Shown here in pieces: positions 48,250 through 56,797 of a stretch of DNA of 64,000 bases (position 1 is the stretch's first letter; the number at the start of each line of letters is the position of its first letter). Both the position numbers and the translations under genes were made by a program. Below the pieces are notes generated by a model, which worked only from the letters and a program-made list of their open reading frames with translations, ran no database searches and was not told the DNA's origin. Origin of the DNA: Clostridiaceae bacterium (GTDB lineage: Bacteria > Bacillota_I > Bacilli_A > Erysipelotrichales > Coprobacillaceae); the NCBI GenBank assembly GCA_902363625.1, contig CABJAS010000002.1, forward strand, positions 62,001 to 126,000, in the 5' to 3' direction.

Positions 48250-48285
48250 AGCCATTCGTATATATTTATGAATGGTTCTTTTTTT
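48250..48285. terminator. Bidirectional terminator ending the polysaccharide operon
   Basis: GCCATTC (48251-48257) pairs with GAATGGT (48270-48276). TTCTTTTTTT follows on the plus strand and a T run on the minus strand, so it also serves the convergent regulator gene. Confidence 0.9.
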
Positions 48286-48868
48286 ATCCAAAAAAGTAAA
48301 TTGCCAAACCAATTAACTCTGTTATCATCCCCATCATTCTTCCGATTACCTTGGTTTTCTTAAACCCAAACATTTCATAAGTCTGTGGTGTACAATAAGG
48401 AAATAAAACGATGATGGTTCCCAGTTCAAACATACTGCCGCCAACTAAGCGTGACTGCCATAACGGATCAGAAGAAAACGCACCAATAAGCATCACTATC
48501 ACACCTGCTGCTATGCCTATATAAAACCATTTTAAATTCTTTTGAATCGAACGCATTTCTACTTCATAATCATTTTGACAAGATGAACTGCAAAAAGGTT
48601 GATGATCATAATAAAACACTGCATTTTTATGACAATAACAGCATTTTTCTTTCTTTATAGAAAGAATCGGCTGTTTCTTTGTTACTAATTCATCTAAAGT
48701 AATATTATACAAGCTCGCTAACTTAATCAGATTGTCAGTATCCGGACGGCTTTGATCGTTTTCCCATTTAGATACAGCCTGACGACTGACAGTTAAGTAT
48801 TCCGCTACAGCATCCTGTGATAATTGTGTTCGTTTTCGATAATAATAAAGTTTTTCTCCTAATGTCAT
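48284..48868 (-). CDS. Membrane-bound XRE regulator with zinc-ribbon
   Basis: A 194-residue protein. Residues 1-62 form an XRE helix-turn-helix (LSQDAVAEYLTVSRQAVSKWEND). Residues about 74-95 have CCYCHKNAVFYYD and FCSSSC, a likely zinc site. Three to four membrane helices follow. This makes it a membrane-tethered DNA-binding protein. It is convergent with the polysaccharide operon, so direct control of it is not implied. Function unknown. Confidence 0.85.
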   Translation of the reverse strand: MTLGEKLYYYRKRTQLSQDAVAEYLTVSRQAVSKWENDQSRPDTDNLIKLASLYNITLDELVTKKQPILSIKKEKCCYCHKNAVFYYDHQPFCSSSCQNDYEVEMRSIQKNLKWFYIGIAAGVIVMLIGAFSSDPLWQSRLVGGSMFELGTIIVLFPYCTPQTYEMFGFKKTKVIGRMMGMITELIGLAIYFFG

Positions 48869-48962
48869 CCTCTACACCCCTGCTAACTACTCATGATTAT
48901 ACTCAAATTTTCTTTTTTGTATATCAACTATCGGTTGCAGTTATCAAAATATCAATAAATAT

Positions 48963-48981
48963 CCACCGGCATAGCCGGTGG
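48963..48981 (+). repeat. Hairpin at the tnpA-distal end of the IS200 element
   Basis: CCACCGGC-ATA-GCCGGTGG, eight perfect pairs, followed by TTTTAC. Such subterminal hairpins are bound by the transposase as single-stranded DNA. Confidence 0.85.
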
Positions 48982-49071
48982 TTTTACATTTGCGGGCATA
49001 GCCCTGCTCCCAGAGCGCATGTCTCAAGACATTCCTTTTGCCTACGGCTACCCCATGCACTCTCTATCTAT

Positions 49072-49551
49072 TTATTTTTTCCCTTTCCCCTTATTAAATG
49101 GATCTTCCAAGTCCAACGTGAGTTGCTCACTTTCCTGATCCTCTTTTAACTGATTTGCTATATAATTTTTTATTATTTTTGTATTCTTTCCTACTGTATC
49201 TACATAATATCCTCGACACCAAAATTCTCTATGTCTGTACTTATATCTTGCATTTGCCCATCTTTCATAAATTATTTGACTGCTCTTTCCTTTTAAAAAC
49301 CCCATAAATCCTGATACACTATATTTAGGTGGTATTTCTACTAACATATGTACATGATCTATACATACTTCTGCTTCTATTATATTCACACTTTTCCATT
49401 CGCATAATTGTCTTAATATTGCTCCTACTTCCACCCTTCTCGCTTCATAAAAGGCTTTCCTTCTATATTTTGGCGCAAATACAATATGATATTTACAATT
49501 CCATTTTGTGTGTGATAAACTATGTAAGTCATCTGAATATTGTTTATTCAT
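49072..49551 (-). CDS. tnpA: IS200/IS605-family transposase TnpA
   Basis: A 159-residue Y1 transposase that moves single-stranded DNA. HUH motif in CIDHVHMLVEIP (His66, His68), nucleophile Tyr130 in KNTKIIKNYIANQ, and the family opening CKYHIVFAPKYRRK. Length is normal and the frame intact, so it may be active. No tnpB is present. Confidence 0.96.
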   Translation of the reverse strand: MNKQYSDDLHSLSHTKWNCKYHIVFAPKYRRKAFYEARRVEVGAILRQLCEWKSVNIIEAEVCIDHVHMLVEIPPKYSVSGFMGFLKGKSSQIIYERWANARYKYRHREFWCRGYYVDTVGKNTKIIKNYIANQLKEDQESEQLTLDLEDPFNKGKGKK

Positions 49552-49652
49552 TTGTCATTTCCTCCGTGATATCTTATTTTTGCAGTTGGTAGCCGCATTC
49601 ATATTATATCATGTGAGGTTTTTCATTATCACTCCGCTAAAGCTTTTCGAGA

Positions 49653-49671
49653 CCCCCAGCCTAGCTGGGGG
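49653..49671 (+). repeat. Hairpin at the tnpA-proximal end of the IS200 element
   Basis: CCCCCAGC-CTA-GCTGGGGG, eight perfect pairs followed by TTTT. It could also work as a terminator that keeps outside transcription from tnpA. Confidence 0.82.
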
Positions 49672-49684
49672 TTTTATTGCAGAC

Positions 49685-49712
49685 AAAAAACGTATGACTT
49701 TTCAGCCATACG
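49685..49712 (-). terminator. Terminator of the esterase gene
   Basis: CGTATG/CATACG stem (49691-49696 with 49707-49712) with inner CT/AG pairing and a six-T run on the minus strand. Confidence 0.87.
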
Positions 49713-49718
49713 CTCCTT

Positions 49719-52373
49719 TTATTTTTCTTCTTTCTTTTTTCTTAATGCCAGATATCCAGCAGCAACAGATAAAACTGCTAATCCGCCTAAAGCCACTAGA
49801 TTGCTCTTATCTCCGGTATCCGGTACATTTGTTCCGTCTTTAATCACTGGTTTAGATTGACTTGCCAGCCATTCAAAAATTGTCACACCGTTTTCTACAC
49901 ATTCATTATTCAATGTATAGATCCAAGACCAATGTCCATTGTACTGATGTGGAGAAACCCCATCAGGCATAAAGTATAACCCACTTGTATCATGTACATC
50001 ATCGAAGTAAGAACGATGTAGATTACTTGCATTCATAGCTGCTAAACGATCATACGTTGGCAGCATTGTTTTTTGTGGATCAACAACTGTATCATTTGCT
50101 GCCTGAGTAAACCAAATCGGAAGATCCTTAATGCCTTCAAGCATCTCATCTGTGATCCATGAATCATCATAAGCCTCACAAATTGGGAAAGCTGCCGCAA
50201 AGTAAGTTGGATATTTCAAAATCATATTCATCGTCATGAATCCACCGTTAGAACATCCACCGATATATACACGATTAGGATCAATATCCGGATGTGAATC
50301 AACAAAGTTTTCAATCAACGCCATCAATACCTCTGTATATTGGCTTGTTCCGTCTTTTGTATATTGTCCGCTGCCATCATCCATCCAGAAAGTTAGAGAC
50401 TGTGGTGCCAATACATATGCCCCATTCATAATCCCTTGGATTTCATCACCAACTAGAGCCGTTACCTTATTTCCTAAAGTATCGATCGTTGTATCTGTTC
50501 CACCTTCACCGGCACCATGCAGCCAGATAATCAGTGGATTTTGACCATCATCTGCACTTGGCGCAAATGAAGCATATTTCAGTGATTGATTACCTGAAGT
50601 AAAGGTATTTTCAGTAAATAATTCTGCATCTGTAAGATTTTTAGAAGCTGGTGTAGCTGTAATCTTCAACTCATCGATAATTTTATCACCGCTAAGTAAA
50701 CGGACATTATCTTTTAATGTGATATTTAAATCATAAGGCTGTGTCCAGCTATTTAATCCGGAAGCTAAATCATAATAGAATGGACTTCCATCATTAGGTC
50801 CTACAGCCATTTCAATGGTGATATAAGCAGAAGCAGTGTTAACTGGATTCCCATTAATATCACTTAAATAAGCATTTGTTACTGTACGATCAAAGCTATA
50901 CACACCATCTTTCATTGTTGACCAATCCATCGCATGCTTGCTTTCAATTACTTTTAACTGTGATGCATTAATACTGTTGATTGGTGTATCTAATGAAACA
51001 ATTGTTTTTGTAACGGCTGGTCCCCAGTCAAATCCTTCAACAACGATAGATTGTGTTCCCGAAGCCGCAATTGTCTGAGTTGTATTCTTTTGCTGTCCTA
51101 GCCATTGGAATAATTCTGTTGATCCCTCGGTTGCCTCGTTATTGAAAACATAAATCCAAGACCAGTGTCCGTTGTATTGGTAAGGAGTAGTCCCATCAGG
51201 CTTAAAATATAAGCCGCTTGTGTCATGAACATCTGCCGGAGCGAATACATGTAAATTTGTAGCTCCGATTCCTTTTAAACGTTCAATCATTGGTTTAGAG
51301 AAAATATCCGGATTTAATACCGTATCATTCTGTGCGTAAGTAAACCATAATGGGAAATCTTTTAATAAAGCTAGTTTTTCATCACTCATTGTCGCTGAAG
51401 CATACCCTGAACAAATTGGGAATGCTGCCGCAAAATAACCAGGATATGTTGTCACCATCTGTAAGGTCATATATCCTCCGTTAGAACATCCGCCGATATA
51501 AATTTTCTGTGTATCAATATTTGGATGAGAGTTTACATACCAAGTGATTAATTCCATTAATCCTTCTGTATAAATCGAATCTCCGCCATCAGTGGTTGAA
51601 TATCCATCCATCCACATCGTTGGTGACTGTGGTGCTAATACATAAGCACTGCCACCCATTGCATTTTGTGTTTTTGATTCTAATAATCCCGTCACACGAT
51701 TTCCTAATGTCACAATAGAGGCATCATCTCCACCTTCACCGCCACCATGAAGCCAAATAATTAACGGTAAATTAGCTCCGGCAGGTTCATAGCTTGCATA
51801 GGCATAGCTGTTTCCATCAACCGCTGCATTGTAAGTTTCATTTTTAAATTTTTCTGCTAGTCCAATATTTTTATCCGTATACTTTTGACTAATAGCCAAG
51901 GTATTAATTGTATTTCCCCCTGATTGCCAGGTCTTTCCTGTTTTAAATTCAAAAGTTAAATAATAAGGATCTGTCCAGTCATTTAATCCTGCATAAATAA
52001 ACGGTGATCCGGTACCATCCGGTCCAACTTCCATTTCTACTGCGACAAATTTTGAATTGCCAGATGATACCTTGTTTCCGTTCTCATCAGATAAATAAAT
52101 ACCTGTTACTTCTCTGGCAAAATCCTGAATCTTAGTTCCATCTTCTTTTGGATACCAATTCTTTGTTTCTGTCACTTTTAAATCGTCAATAGCCACACTA
52201 TCAATTGGTTTATCCAATGACAACACCGCTTTAGAGACAGCTGGTCCCCAATCATAGCCGTCTACTATAATTTTATAGTTTCCGGTCGCTGTTGTATTTG
52301 CCGCATGGATCGGTTTAACCGAACTGATGACCATTAAAGCGCAGACAAAGCAGCTCAACACTTTCTTCAACAT
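49719..52373 (-). CDS. Wall-anchored protein with two tandem esterase modules
   Basis: An 884-residue secreted protein. Signal peptide (1-24, cleaved near IHAA), then two copies of the same module: an Ig-like N-terminal domain (VDGYDWGPAVSKAVLSLD and VEGFDWGPAVTKTIVSLD) and an alpha/beta hydrolase (PLIIWLHGGGEGG with IGGCSNGGYM; PLIIWLHGAGEGG with IGGCSNGGFM). The Ser nucleophile and a VHDTSGLYF His are present in both. The C-terminus has VPDTG, a hydrophobic segment and KKKEEK, a sortase signal. Family relatives are PHB-depolymerase or feruloyl-type esterases. It likely strips ester groups from dietary or host glycans at the cell surface. GGAGG precedes the start. Confidence 0.9.
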   Translation of the reverse strand: MLKKVLSCFVCALMVISSVKPIHAANTTATGNYKIIVDGYDWGPAVSKAVLSLDKPIDSVAIDDLKVTETKNWYPKEDGTKIQDFAREVTGIYLSDENGNKVSSGNSKFVAVEMEVGPDGTGSPFIYAGLNDWTDPYYLTFEFKTGKTWQSGGNTINTLAISQKYTDKNIGLAEKFKNETYNAAVDGNSYAYASYEPAGANLPLIIWLHGGGEGGDDASIVTLGNRVTGLLESKTQNAMGGSAYVLAPQSPTMWMDGYSTTDGGDSIYTEGLMELITWYVNSHPNIDTQKIYIGGCSNGGYMTLQMVTTYPGYFAAAFPICSGYASATMSDEKLALLKDFPLWFTYAQNDTVLNPDIFSKPMIERLKGIGATNLHVFAPADVHDTSGLYFKPDGTTPYQYNGHWSWIYVFNNEATEGSTELFQWLGQQKNTTQTIAASGTQSIVVEGFDWGPAVTKTIVSLDTPINSINASQLKVIESKHAMDWSTMKDGVYSFDRTVTNAYLSDINGNPVNTASAYITIEMAVGPNDGSPFYYDLASGLNSWTQPYDLNITLKDNVRLLSGDKIIDELKITATPASKNLTDAELFTENTFTSGNQSLKYASFAPSADDGQNPLIIWLHGAGEGGTDTTIDTLGNKVTALVGDEIQGIMNGAYVLAPQSLTFWMDDGSGQYTKDGTSQYTEVLMALIENFVDSHPDIDPNRVYIGGCSNGGFMTMNMILKYPTYFAAAFPICEAYDDSWITDEMLEGIKDLPIWFTQAANDTVVDPQKTMLPTYDRLAAMNASNLHRSYFDDVHDTSGLYFMPDGVSPHQYNGHWSWIYTLNNECVENGVTIFEWLASQSKPVIKDGTNVPDTGDKSNLVALGGLAVLSVAAGYLALRKKKEEK

Positions 52374-52419
52374 CTTCTTCCCTCCTTAGATGATTATTCA
52401 TTTAATTATATTATAGAAT

Positions 52420-52433
52420 TATAAGCGCTTACA
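52420..52433. promoter_or_regulatory. cre-like site upstream of the esterase gene
   Basis: TATAAGCGCTTACA matches the cre consensus at 13 of 14 positions. TATAAT-like -10 candidates lie on the minus strand in and beside it, so CcpA repression of the esterase gene is likely. Confidence 0.65.
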
Positions 52434-52455
52434 TTCTTACCGTTTTCTCACATAA

Positions 52456-53298
52456 TTATAGGCATTTTCTCATCATTACACGATAATGCATAGGAGTATC
52501 ATGATATTCTTTTTTAAAAACTGTATTAAAGGATTTTATATTTGGGAAACCATTACTTAATGCTATTTCTATTATTGGATAATCTGTATTCACCAGATCT
52601 TTATAAGCTTTTTTAAGTCGCACTGAGGTAATGAAATCTTTAACTGTTGTCTCTAAATGATCTTTAAATAATTTAGATAAATAACCATTTGATAATTCAA
52701 ACTTTGCCGATAAGAAATCGATCGAAAGCTCTTCTTTATAATGCTCTTCAATGTAATTCACAATATCCGCTATTCTTTCACGATAGCGATCACTTTTAAT
52801 AATCGTTGCCTGTGGTCTCTTTTCTTTCTGTTCACTTAAAAGCAGATAGATTAACATCAGCAGATAACTCTTGGCTTTTAAAGATCGATGATAATCTTCT
52901 TCATCATATACTTTTATTATTTCAAAAATAAGGCGTTTAACTTTTATGAGAGTTTCTTCATTATGAATCTCTTTAAAATAAATCTCATCAATCTGCGGAT
53001 AACATGATTGCATATACTCATAATTTATTTGCAGTACATATCCCTTATAAGGCTTTGTAGGCTCCGCTCCCCTAACATTGTGAATATCTTTAGAATTGAT
53101 AATATAGACCTCTCCCGCTTTTACCAAAATCTTTTGATTATTGATCCAAACATCCAAATCGCCTAACAAAGGCACAAGTATTTCAATACTGTGATGCCAA
53201 TGTTTGGCTAAAATGGGGTGATCTTTTTCTAAATAAATATCAATCAATTTAATTGGCATATCTTGATCTAAATCTATTTTTTCATATTTTAAAGGCAT
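52456..53298 (-). CDS. AraC-family regulator
   Basis: A 280-residue regulator; I use ATG 53298 with AGGTGGT upstream. N-terminal cupin sensor (HWHHSIEILVPLLGDLDVWIN) and two C-terminal helix-turn-helix motifs (LSIDFLSAKFELSNGYLSKLFK; IIEIALSNGFPNIKSFNTVFKKEY). Proteins of this build sense sugars and turn on nearby carbohydrate genes. It lies between the GH13 and esterase genes. Confidence 0.92.
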   Translation of the reverse strand: MPLKYEKIDLDQDMPIKLIDIYLEKDHPILAKHWHHSIEILVPLLGDLDVWINNQKILVKAGEVYIINSKDIHNVRGAEPTKPYKGYVLQINYEYMQSCYPQIDEIYFKEIHNEETLIKVKRLIFEIIKVYDEEDYHRSLKAKSYLLMLIYLLLSEQKEKRPQATIIKSDRYRERIADIVNYIEEHYKEELSIDFLSAKFELSNGYLSKLFKDHLETTVKDFITSVRLKKAYKDLVNTDYPIIEIALSNGFPNIKSFNTVFKKEYHDTPMHYRVMMRKCL

Positions 53299-53360
53299 AT
53301 TCGCACCACCTTTCATCCTATACTTATATAATACCGTATAAAAGAATAGGAATAAAGTCG

Positions 53361-53382
53361 AAAAAACTGTGCCTAAGCACAG
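53361..53382 (-). terminator. Terminator of the GH13 gene
   Basis: CTGTGC/GCACAG stem (53367-53372 with 53377-53382) with loop of four and a T run on the minus strand. Confidence 0.87.
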
Positions 53383-53383
53383 C

Positions 53384-55054
53384 TTATAAGATATAAGTAA
53401 CCGATTCGTATGGATTTAGTGTCATTATTTTTTCTAATGGCTTCTCTATATCATTTGTGATAAATACCTTTGCTTCCTTTAATAAGTCATTAGGAATTTC
53501 CACTGTTTGCTTCTGATCTGTAAAATTGCACAACACAAGCAGCTGCTGCTGTTCTAATGTACGGGTATACATATAAGTATTCGGATTCTCTTCATCTAAG
53601 ATTTCATAGTGACCATATACCATAATTTTATACTGTTTACGCAAAGTCAGCAGTTGTTTATAGAACGAATAGACAGAATCCGGATCGTTCACCTGTGATT
53701 TGGCATTAATGCTTGTATAATTTGGATTGACTGCGATCCATGGCTGAACCTCAGAGAATCCGGCATAGGCACTATCATCCCACTGCATCGGTGTTCTGGC
53801 ATTATCACGAGAATGAGAATAAACTCCCTTCATGAATTCTTGTTCACTCAATACTTTCTTGTCTTCTACTAATTCTTTGTAAGCATTTAAGATTTCTATA
53901 TCCTTATAATCATGGATAGAATCAAAACGGACATTACTCATTCCCAATTCTTCCCCCTGATAAATATAAGGCGTACCTTGATGCATATGCAGACACATTG
54001 CCAGCATTTTCGCTGATTTAATATGATATTCATGATCATTTCCGAATCTGCTCACAACACGAGGCTGATCATGGTTATTCCAGTATAAACTGTTCCATCC
54101 CTTATTCTCTAATCCTGTCTGCCATTTTTTCATAACAGCTTTCAGCTTACATAAGTCAAATGGCACAGGGGTCCATTTCCCATATTGTCCTAAATCAATA
54201 TCCATCAGTTCAAACTGAAAAACCATATTTAATTCATGTTCATCTTCTCCTGTATATCCCATCGCATCTTTGACACTGACACCCGGAGTTTCACCAACGG
54301 TTAGAATATCATATTTAGATAATACTTCTTTATTCATTTCTTTTAAATATTCATGTACTCTTGGACCATTTACCGTATAAGGAGAACAATTTCCATACAA
54401 ACCGCCGTTTTTCTCGCCATCTGGAAAGCTCTGATCCTTTGAGATCATATTAATAACGTCCATTCTAAACCCATCGATTCCTTTATCCAGCCACCACGTC
54501 ATCATATCATAGACAGATTGTCTCATTGCTTTGTTTTCCCAGTTTAAGTCAGGCTGTTTTTTAGCGAATAAATGCAGATAATACATGTTTGTTGCTTCAT
54601 CATATTGCCAAGCGGGTCCAGAGAAAACAGAACCCCAGTTATTAGGATAATGGTCTTGATTTCCTTCTTTCCAAATGTAGTAATCACGATAAGGATTATC
54701 TTTTGATTTACGGCTTTCAATAAACCATTGATGTTCATCCGAAGTATGATTGACTACTAGATCCATCACGATCTTTAAACCTTTTTGATGTGCTTCATTT
54801 AATAAGGCATCAAAATCCTCCATTGTCCCAAATTCTTTCATAATAGCTTGATAATCACTGATATCATAGCCATTGTCTTCATTAGGTGAAGCATAGATTG
54901 GTGAAAGCCATACAACATCCACCCCTAAATCAGCTAAGTAATCTAATTTTTCACGAATTCCATTTATATCACCAATTCCATCATGATTGCTATCCTTAAA
55001 ACTGCGAGGATAGACCTGATAAATGACACTTTCTTTCCACCATGTTTGTTTCAT
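53384..55054 (-). CDS. malL: GH13 alpha-glucosidase (oligo-1,6-glucosidase-like)
   Basis: A 556-residue cytoplasmic GH13 enzyme. Start WWKESVIYQVYPRSFKDSN, calcium-site-like DSNHDGIGD, nucleophile Asp in DGFRMDVINMIS, acid/base Glu in LTVGETPG, transition-state Asp in NNHDQPR. The VIN after the nucleophile Asp is the alpha-1,6/isomaltose type. It frees glucose from isomaltose-like sugars. GGAGGC lies ahead of the start. A trehalose-6-phosphate hydrolase is a less likely alternative. Confidence 0.9.
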   Translation of the reverse strand: MKQTWWKESVIYQVYPRSFKDSNHDGIGDINGIREKLDYLADLGVDVVWLSPIYASPNEDNGYDISDYQAIMKEFGTMEDFDALLNEAHQKGLKIVMDLVVNHTSDEHQWFIESRKSKDNPYRDYYIWKEGNQDHYPNNWGSVFSGPAWQYDEATNMYYLHLFAKKQPDLNWENKAMRQSVYDMMTWWLDKGIDGFRMDVINMISKDQSFPDGEKNGGLYGNCSPYTVNGPRVHEYLKEMNKEVLSKYDILTVGETPGVSVKDAMGYTGEDEHELNMVFQFELMDIDLGQYGKWTPVPFDLCKLKAVMKKWQTGLENKGWNSLYWNNHDQPRVVSRFGNDHEYHIKSAKMLAMCLHMHQGTPYIYQGEELGMSNVRFDSIHDYKDIEILNAYKELVEDKKVLSEQEFMKGVYSHSRDNARTPMQWDDSAYAGFSEVQPWIAVNPNYTSINAKSQVNDPDSVYSFYKQLLTLRKQYKIMVYGHYEILDEENPNTYMYTRTLEQQQLLVLCNFTDQKQTVEIPNDLLKEAKVFITNDIEKPLEKIMTLNPYESVTYIL

Positions 55055-55078
55055 TTTTTTGCCTCCTTTTTTATAAGT

Positions 55079-55092
55079 ATAAAACGCTTACA
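55079..55092. promoter_or_regulatory. cre-like site upstream of the GH13 gene
   Basis: ATAAAACGCTTACA fits 12 of 14 cre positions and lies 25 bases upstream of the GH13 start. Weaker than the site at 28.9 kb. Confidence 0.5.
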
Positions 55093-55097
55093 GATAA

Positions 55098-55146
55098 AAA
55101 AACAGATATCTAATTGACTGATCAACGGTCAATTTTTGACATCTGT
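55098..55146 (-). terminator. Terminator of the upstream AraC gene
   Basis: CAGATGTC pairs with GATATCTG (one mismatch), with an inner TTGAC/GTCAA stem and a seven-T run on the minus strand. It overlaps the last codons of the gene. Confidence 0.7.
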
Positions 55147-55955
55147 TTAAAATATTCTTTAGGATTTACACCATAGCTGTCTTTAAATACACGGCGGAAT
55201 GTTTTCTCATTAGGCAATCCGGCATCTATCACCGCCTGTGTAATAGAAGCCCCCTCCTCAATCTTTTGTTTAGCATAAATAACACGTGTAAGATTAAGAA
55301 AATGCAGGAACGTATCTCCTGTGACCTTTTTAAAATAACGTGAAAAATATTCGGATGACAGTCCTACTTTAACCGCTACCTCACTTAACGTTAATGGTTC
55401 CTGAAAATGTGTTTCAATATATTCAATGGCTTCTTTGGCATATTCAATATTACGCTGTGCCTGTAAATATGCCCCTGTTTTTTTAAGCATCTGCGACTTT
55501 TTTAATAGTGCATAAAGCAGTTCATGAATCAAAGCTGCTACTTTAATATTGTAATATAGCTCTTTTTGATCATAATAATGATCGATTTCCAGCATAATCT
55601 GAATAATCTCCGGATCATTATCAACGAAATTAAAGAAATACTGATCAATATCACTAACATATTTCTTTACCCATTCATAAGAGATCAATACTGTCACGAC
55701 TTCAAGATTGACATTTCGATCCAAGGAATCTGTCGCATGAATCAAAGATGAATTCACAAAAACAAAATGTCCCGCACTCACAATTTCTGTCTTAGAGTCA
55801 ATCATAATTTTCATGTTACCCTCTTTGACATAATTAAATTCCAGACTATGATGCCAATGCGGCAACGCTAAAGCATTTTTACCGGACGGCTTTTGCAGGA
55901 AAATTTGAGCAGGTATATTTTCTTTAAATAATACGACTTGATGTTGTATTGTCAT
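55122..55955 (-). CDS. AraC-family regulator
   Basis: A 277-residue regulator read from ATG 55955 (GAGGTG seven bases upstream) in preference to GTG 55964. Cupin-like sensor (LPHWHHSLEFNYVKEGNMKIM) and two helix-turn-helix motifs (LTLSEVAVKVGLSSEYFSRYFK; ITQAVIDAGLPNEKTFRRVFKDSYG). It is directly upstream of the GH13 gene and probably controls it. Confidence 0.93.
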   Translation of the reverse strand: MTIQHQVVLFKENIPAQIFLQKPSGKNALALPHWHHSLEFNYVKEGNMKIMIDSKTEIVSAGHFVFVNSSLIHATDSLDRNVNLEVVTVLISYEWVKKYVSDIDQYFFNFVDNDPEIIQIMLEIDHYYDQKELYYNIKVAALIHELLYALLKKSQMLKKTGAYLQAQRNIEYAKEAIEYIETHFQEPLTLSEVAVKVGLSSEYFSRYFKKVTGDTFLHFLNLTRVIYAKQKIEEGASITQAVIDAGLPNEKTFRRVFKDSYGVNPKEYFKQMSKIDR

Positions 55956-56061
55956 CTTTATCACCTCTTACATCATACCATGATTTCTATAAAGATATCT
56001 AATGAAAACGTGTTGAATAAGTCATTTCAATCTCTTACAATAGAAATGAAGGAGAATGCTT

Positions 56062-56688
56062 ATGAACCCATCTTTACAACAAATACAATCTTTATTAGAA
56101 ACGCTCTTTCTTGCTTTTATCCTGCTCACCTTTTATCTTTTATACCAAAGCCGAATTATCTTTAAAAGGATAGAAGCAAAAAAATATGTTCATCGTTTAG
56201 AGAAAGAAACAGATTTCTTTGATGAAGAGCACTTATACACAATTATTTATGATACCTTTGAAACTTTACAGATTGCCGCAGTTGAACAGCGCTTGGATAT
56301 CGCAAAAGAATATATGACACCTGCTGCCTACGATGCTTGGTCCACTCCGCTTAATTGGGCGATTTACCAAAATGGGCATCTTCCGTCTCGACATACAAAG
56401 ATAAGCTGCTGCTGGATTGTCGCTATTCATGCCGATCTAAATAAACAGGATTATTTTTGGGTATATATCCAAGGGTATCATGACCACCAGCCTTTTATTG
56501 TAACACAGGAAGAAGAAACTCAGCCAATCGGTTCTCTTAAACCATCACGCAAGATCAATCGTATAATCAATAATGAATTTCAGGAGTATTGGAAATTTAT
56601 TCGTCAGGAAGATCAATTTTATTTAGATGAAATCATCCCCCGTAAACAGATGAAAGTACGTCATTTAAAAAGTTCAATAAATTTATAA
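56062..56688 (+). CDS. Membrane-anchored Tim44-like domain protein
   Basis: A 208-residue protein; ATG 56062 is chosen since AAGGAG lies eight bases before it. One N-terminal membrane helix (about 12-33), then a soluble domain with the Tim44-like pattern (LYTIIYDTFETLQIAAVEQRLDIAKEYMT and EYWKFIRQEDQFYLDEI). The fold is related to NTF2. Role in bacteria is mostly unknown. Single gene. Confidence 0.75.
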   Translation: MNPSLQQIQSLLETLFLAFILLTFYLLYQSRIIFKRIEAKKYVHRLEKETDFFDEEHLYTIIYDTFETLQIAAVEQRLDIAKEYMTPAAYDAWSTPLNWAIYQNGHLPSRHTKISCCWIVAIHADLNKQDYFWVYIQGYHDHQPFIVTQEEETQPIGSLKPSRKINRIINNEFQEYWKFIRQEDQFYLDEIIPRKQMKVRHLKSSINL

Positions 56689-56797
56689 GATAAATCAATC
56701 TCGGTTTATCTTTTTCTTATATGAAAGCACTTGCAGTTCTTTAGTATTAATGTTACGATTGTTTTGTCACGATATAGCGACAGAAAGGAAATTAATC

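Larger units (their letters stand above)
48960..49680 (-). mobile_element. IS200-type insertion sequence
   Basis: An element of about 0.72 kb holding only tnpA. The end after tnpA has a CCACCGGC/GCCGGTGG hairpin (48963-48981) and a second, bulged GCGGGC/GCCCTGC hairpin (48992-49007). The end before tnpA has CCCCCAGC/GCTGGGGG (49653-49671). IS200 elements have subterminal hairpins and no terminal inverted repeats, so exact edges cannot be set. It lies between the XRE gene and the esterase gene and breaks neither. Confidence 0.88.
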
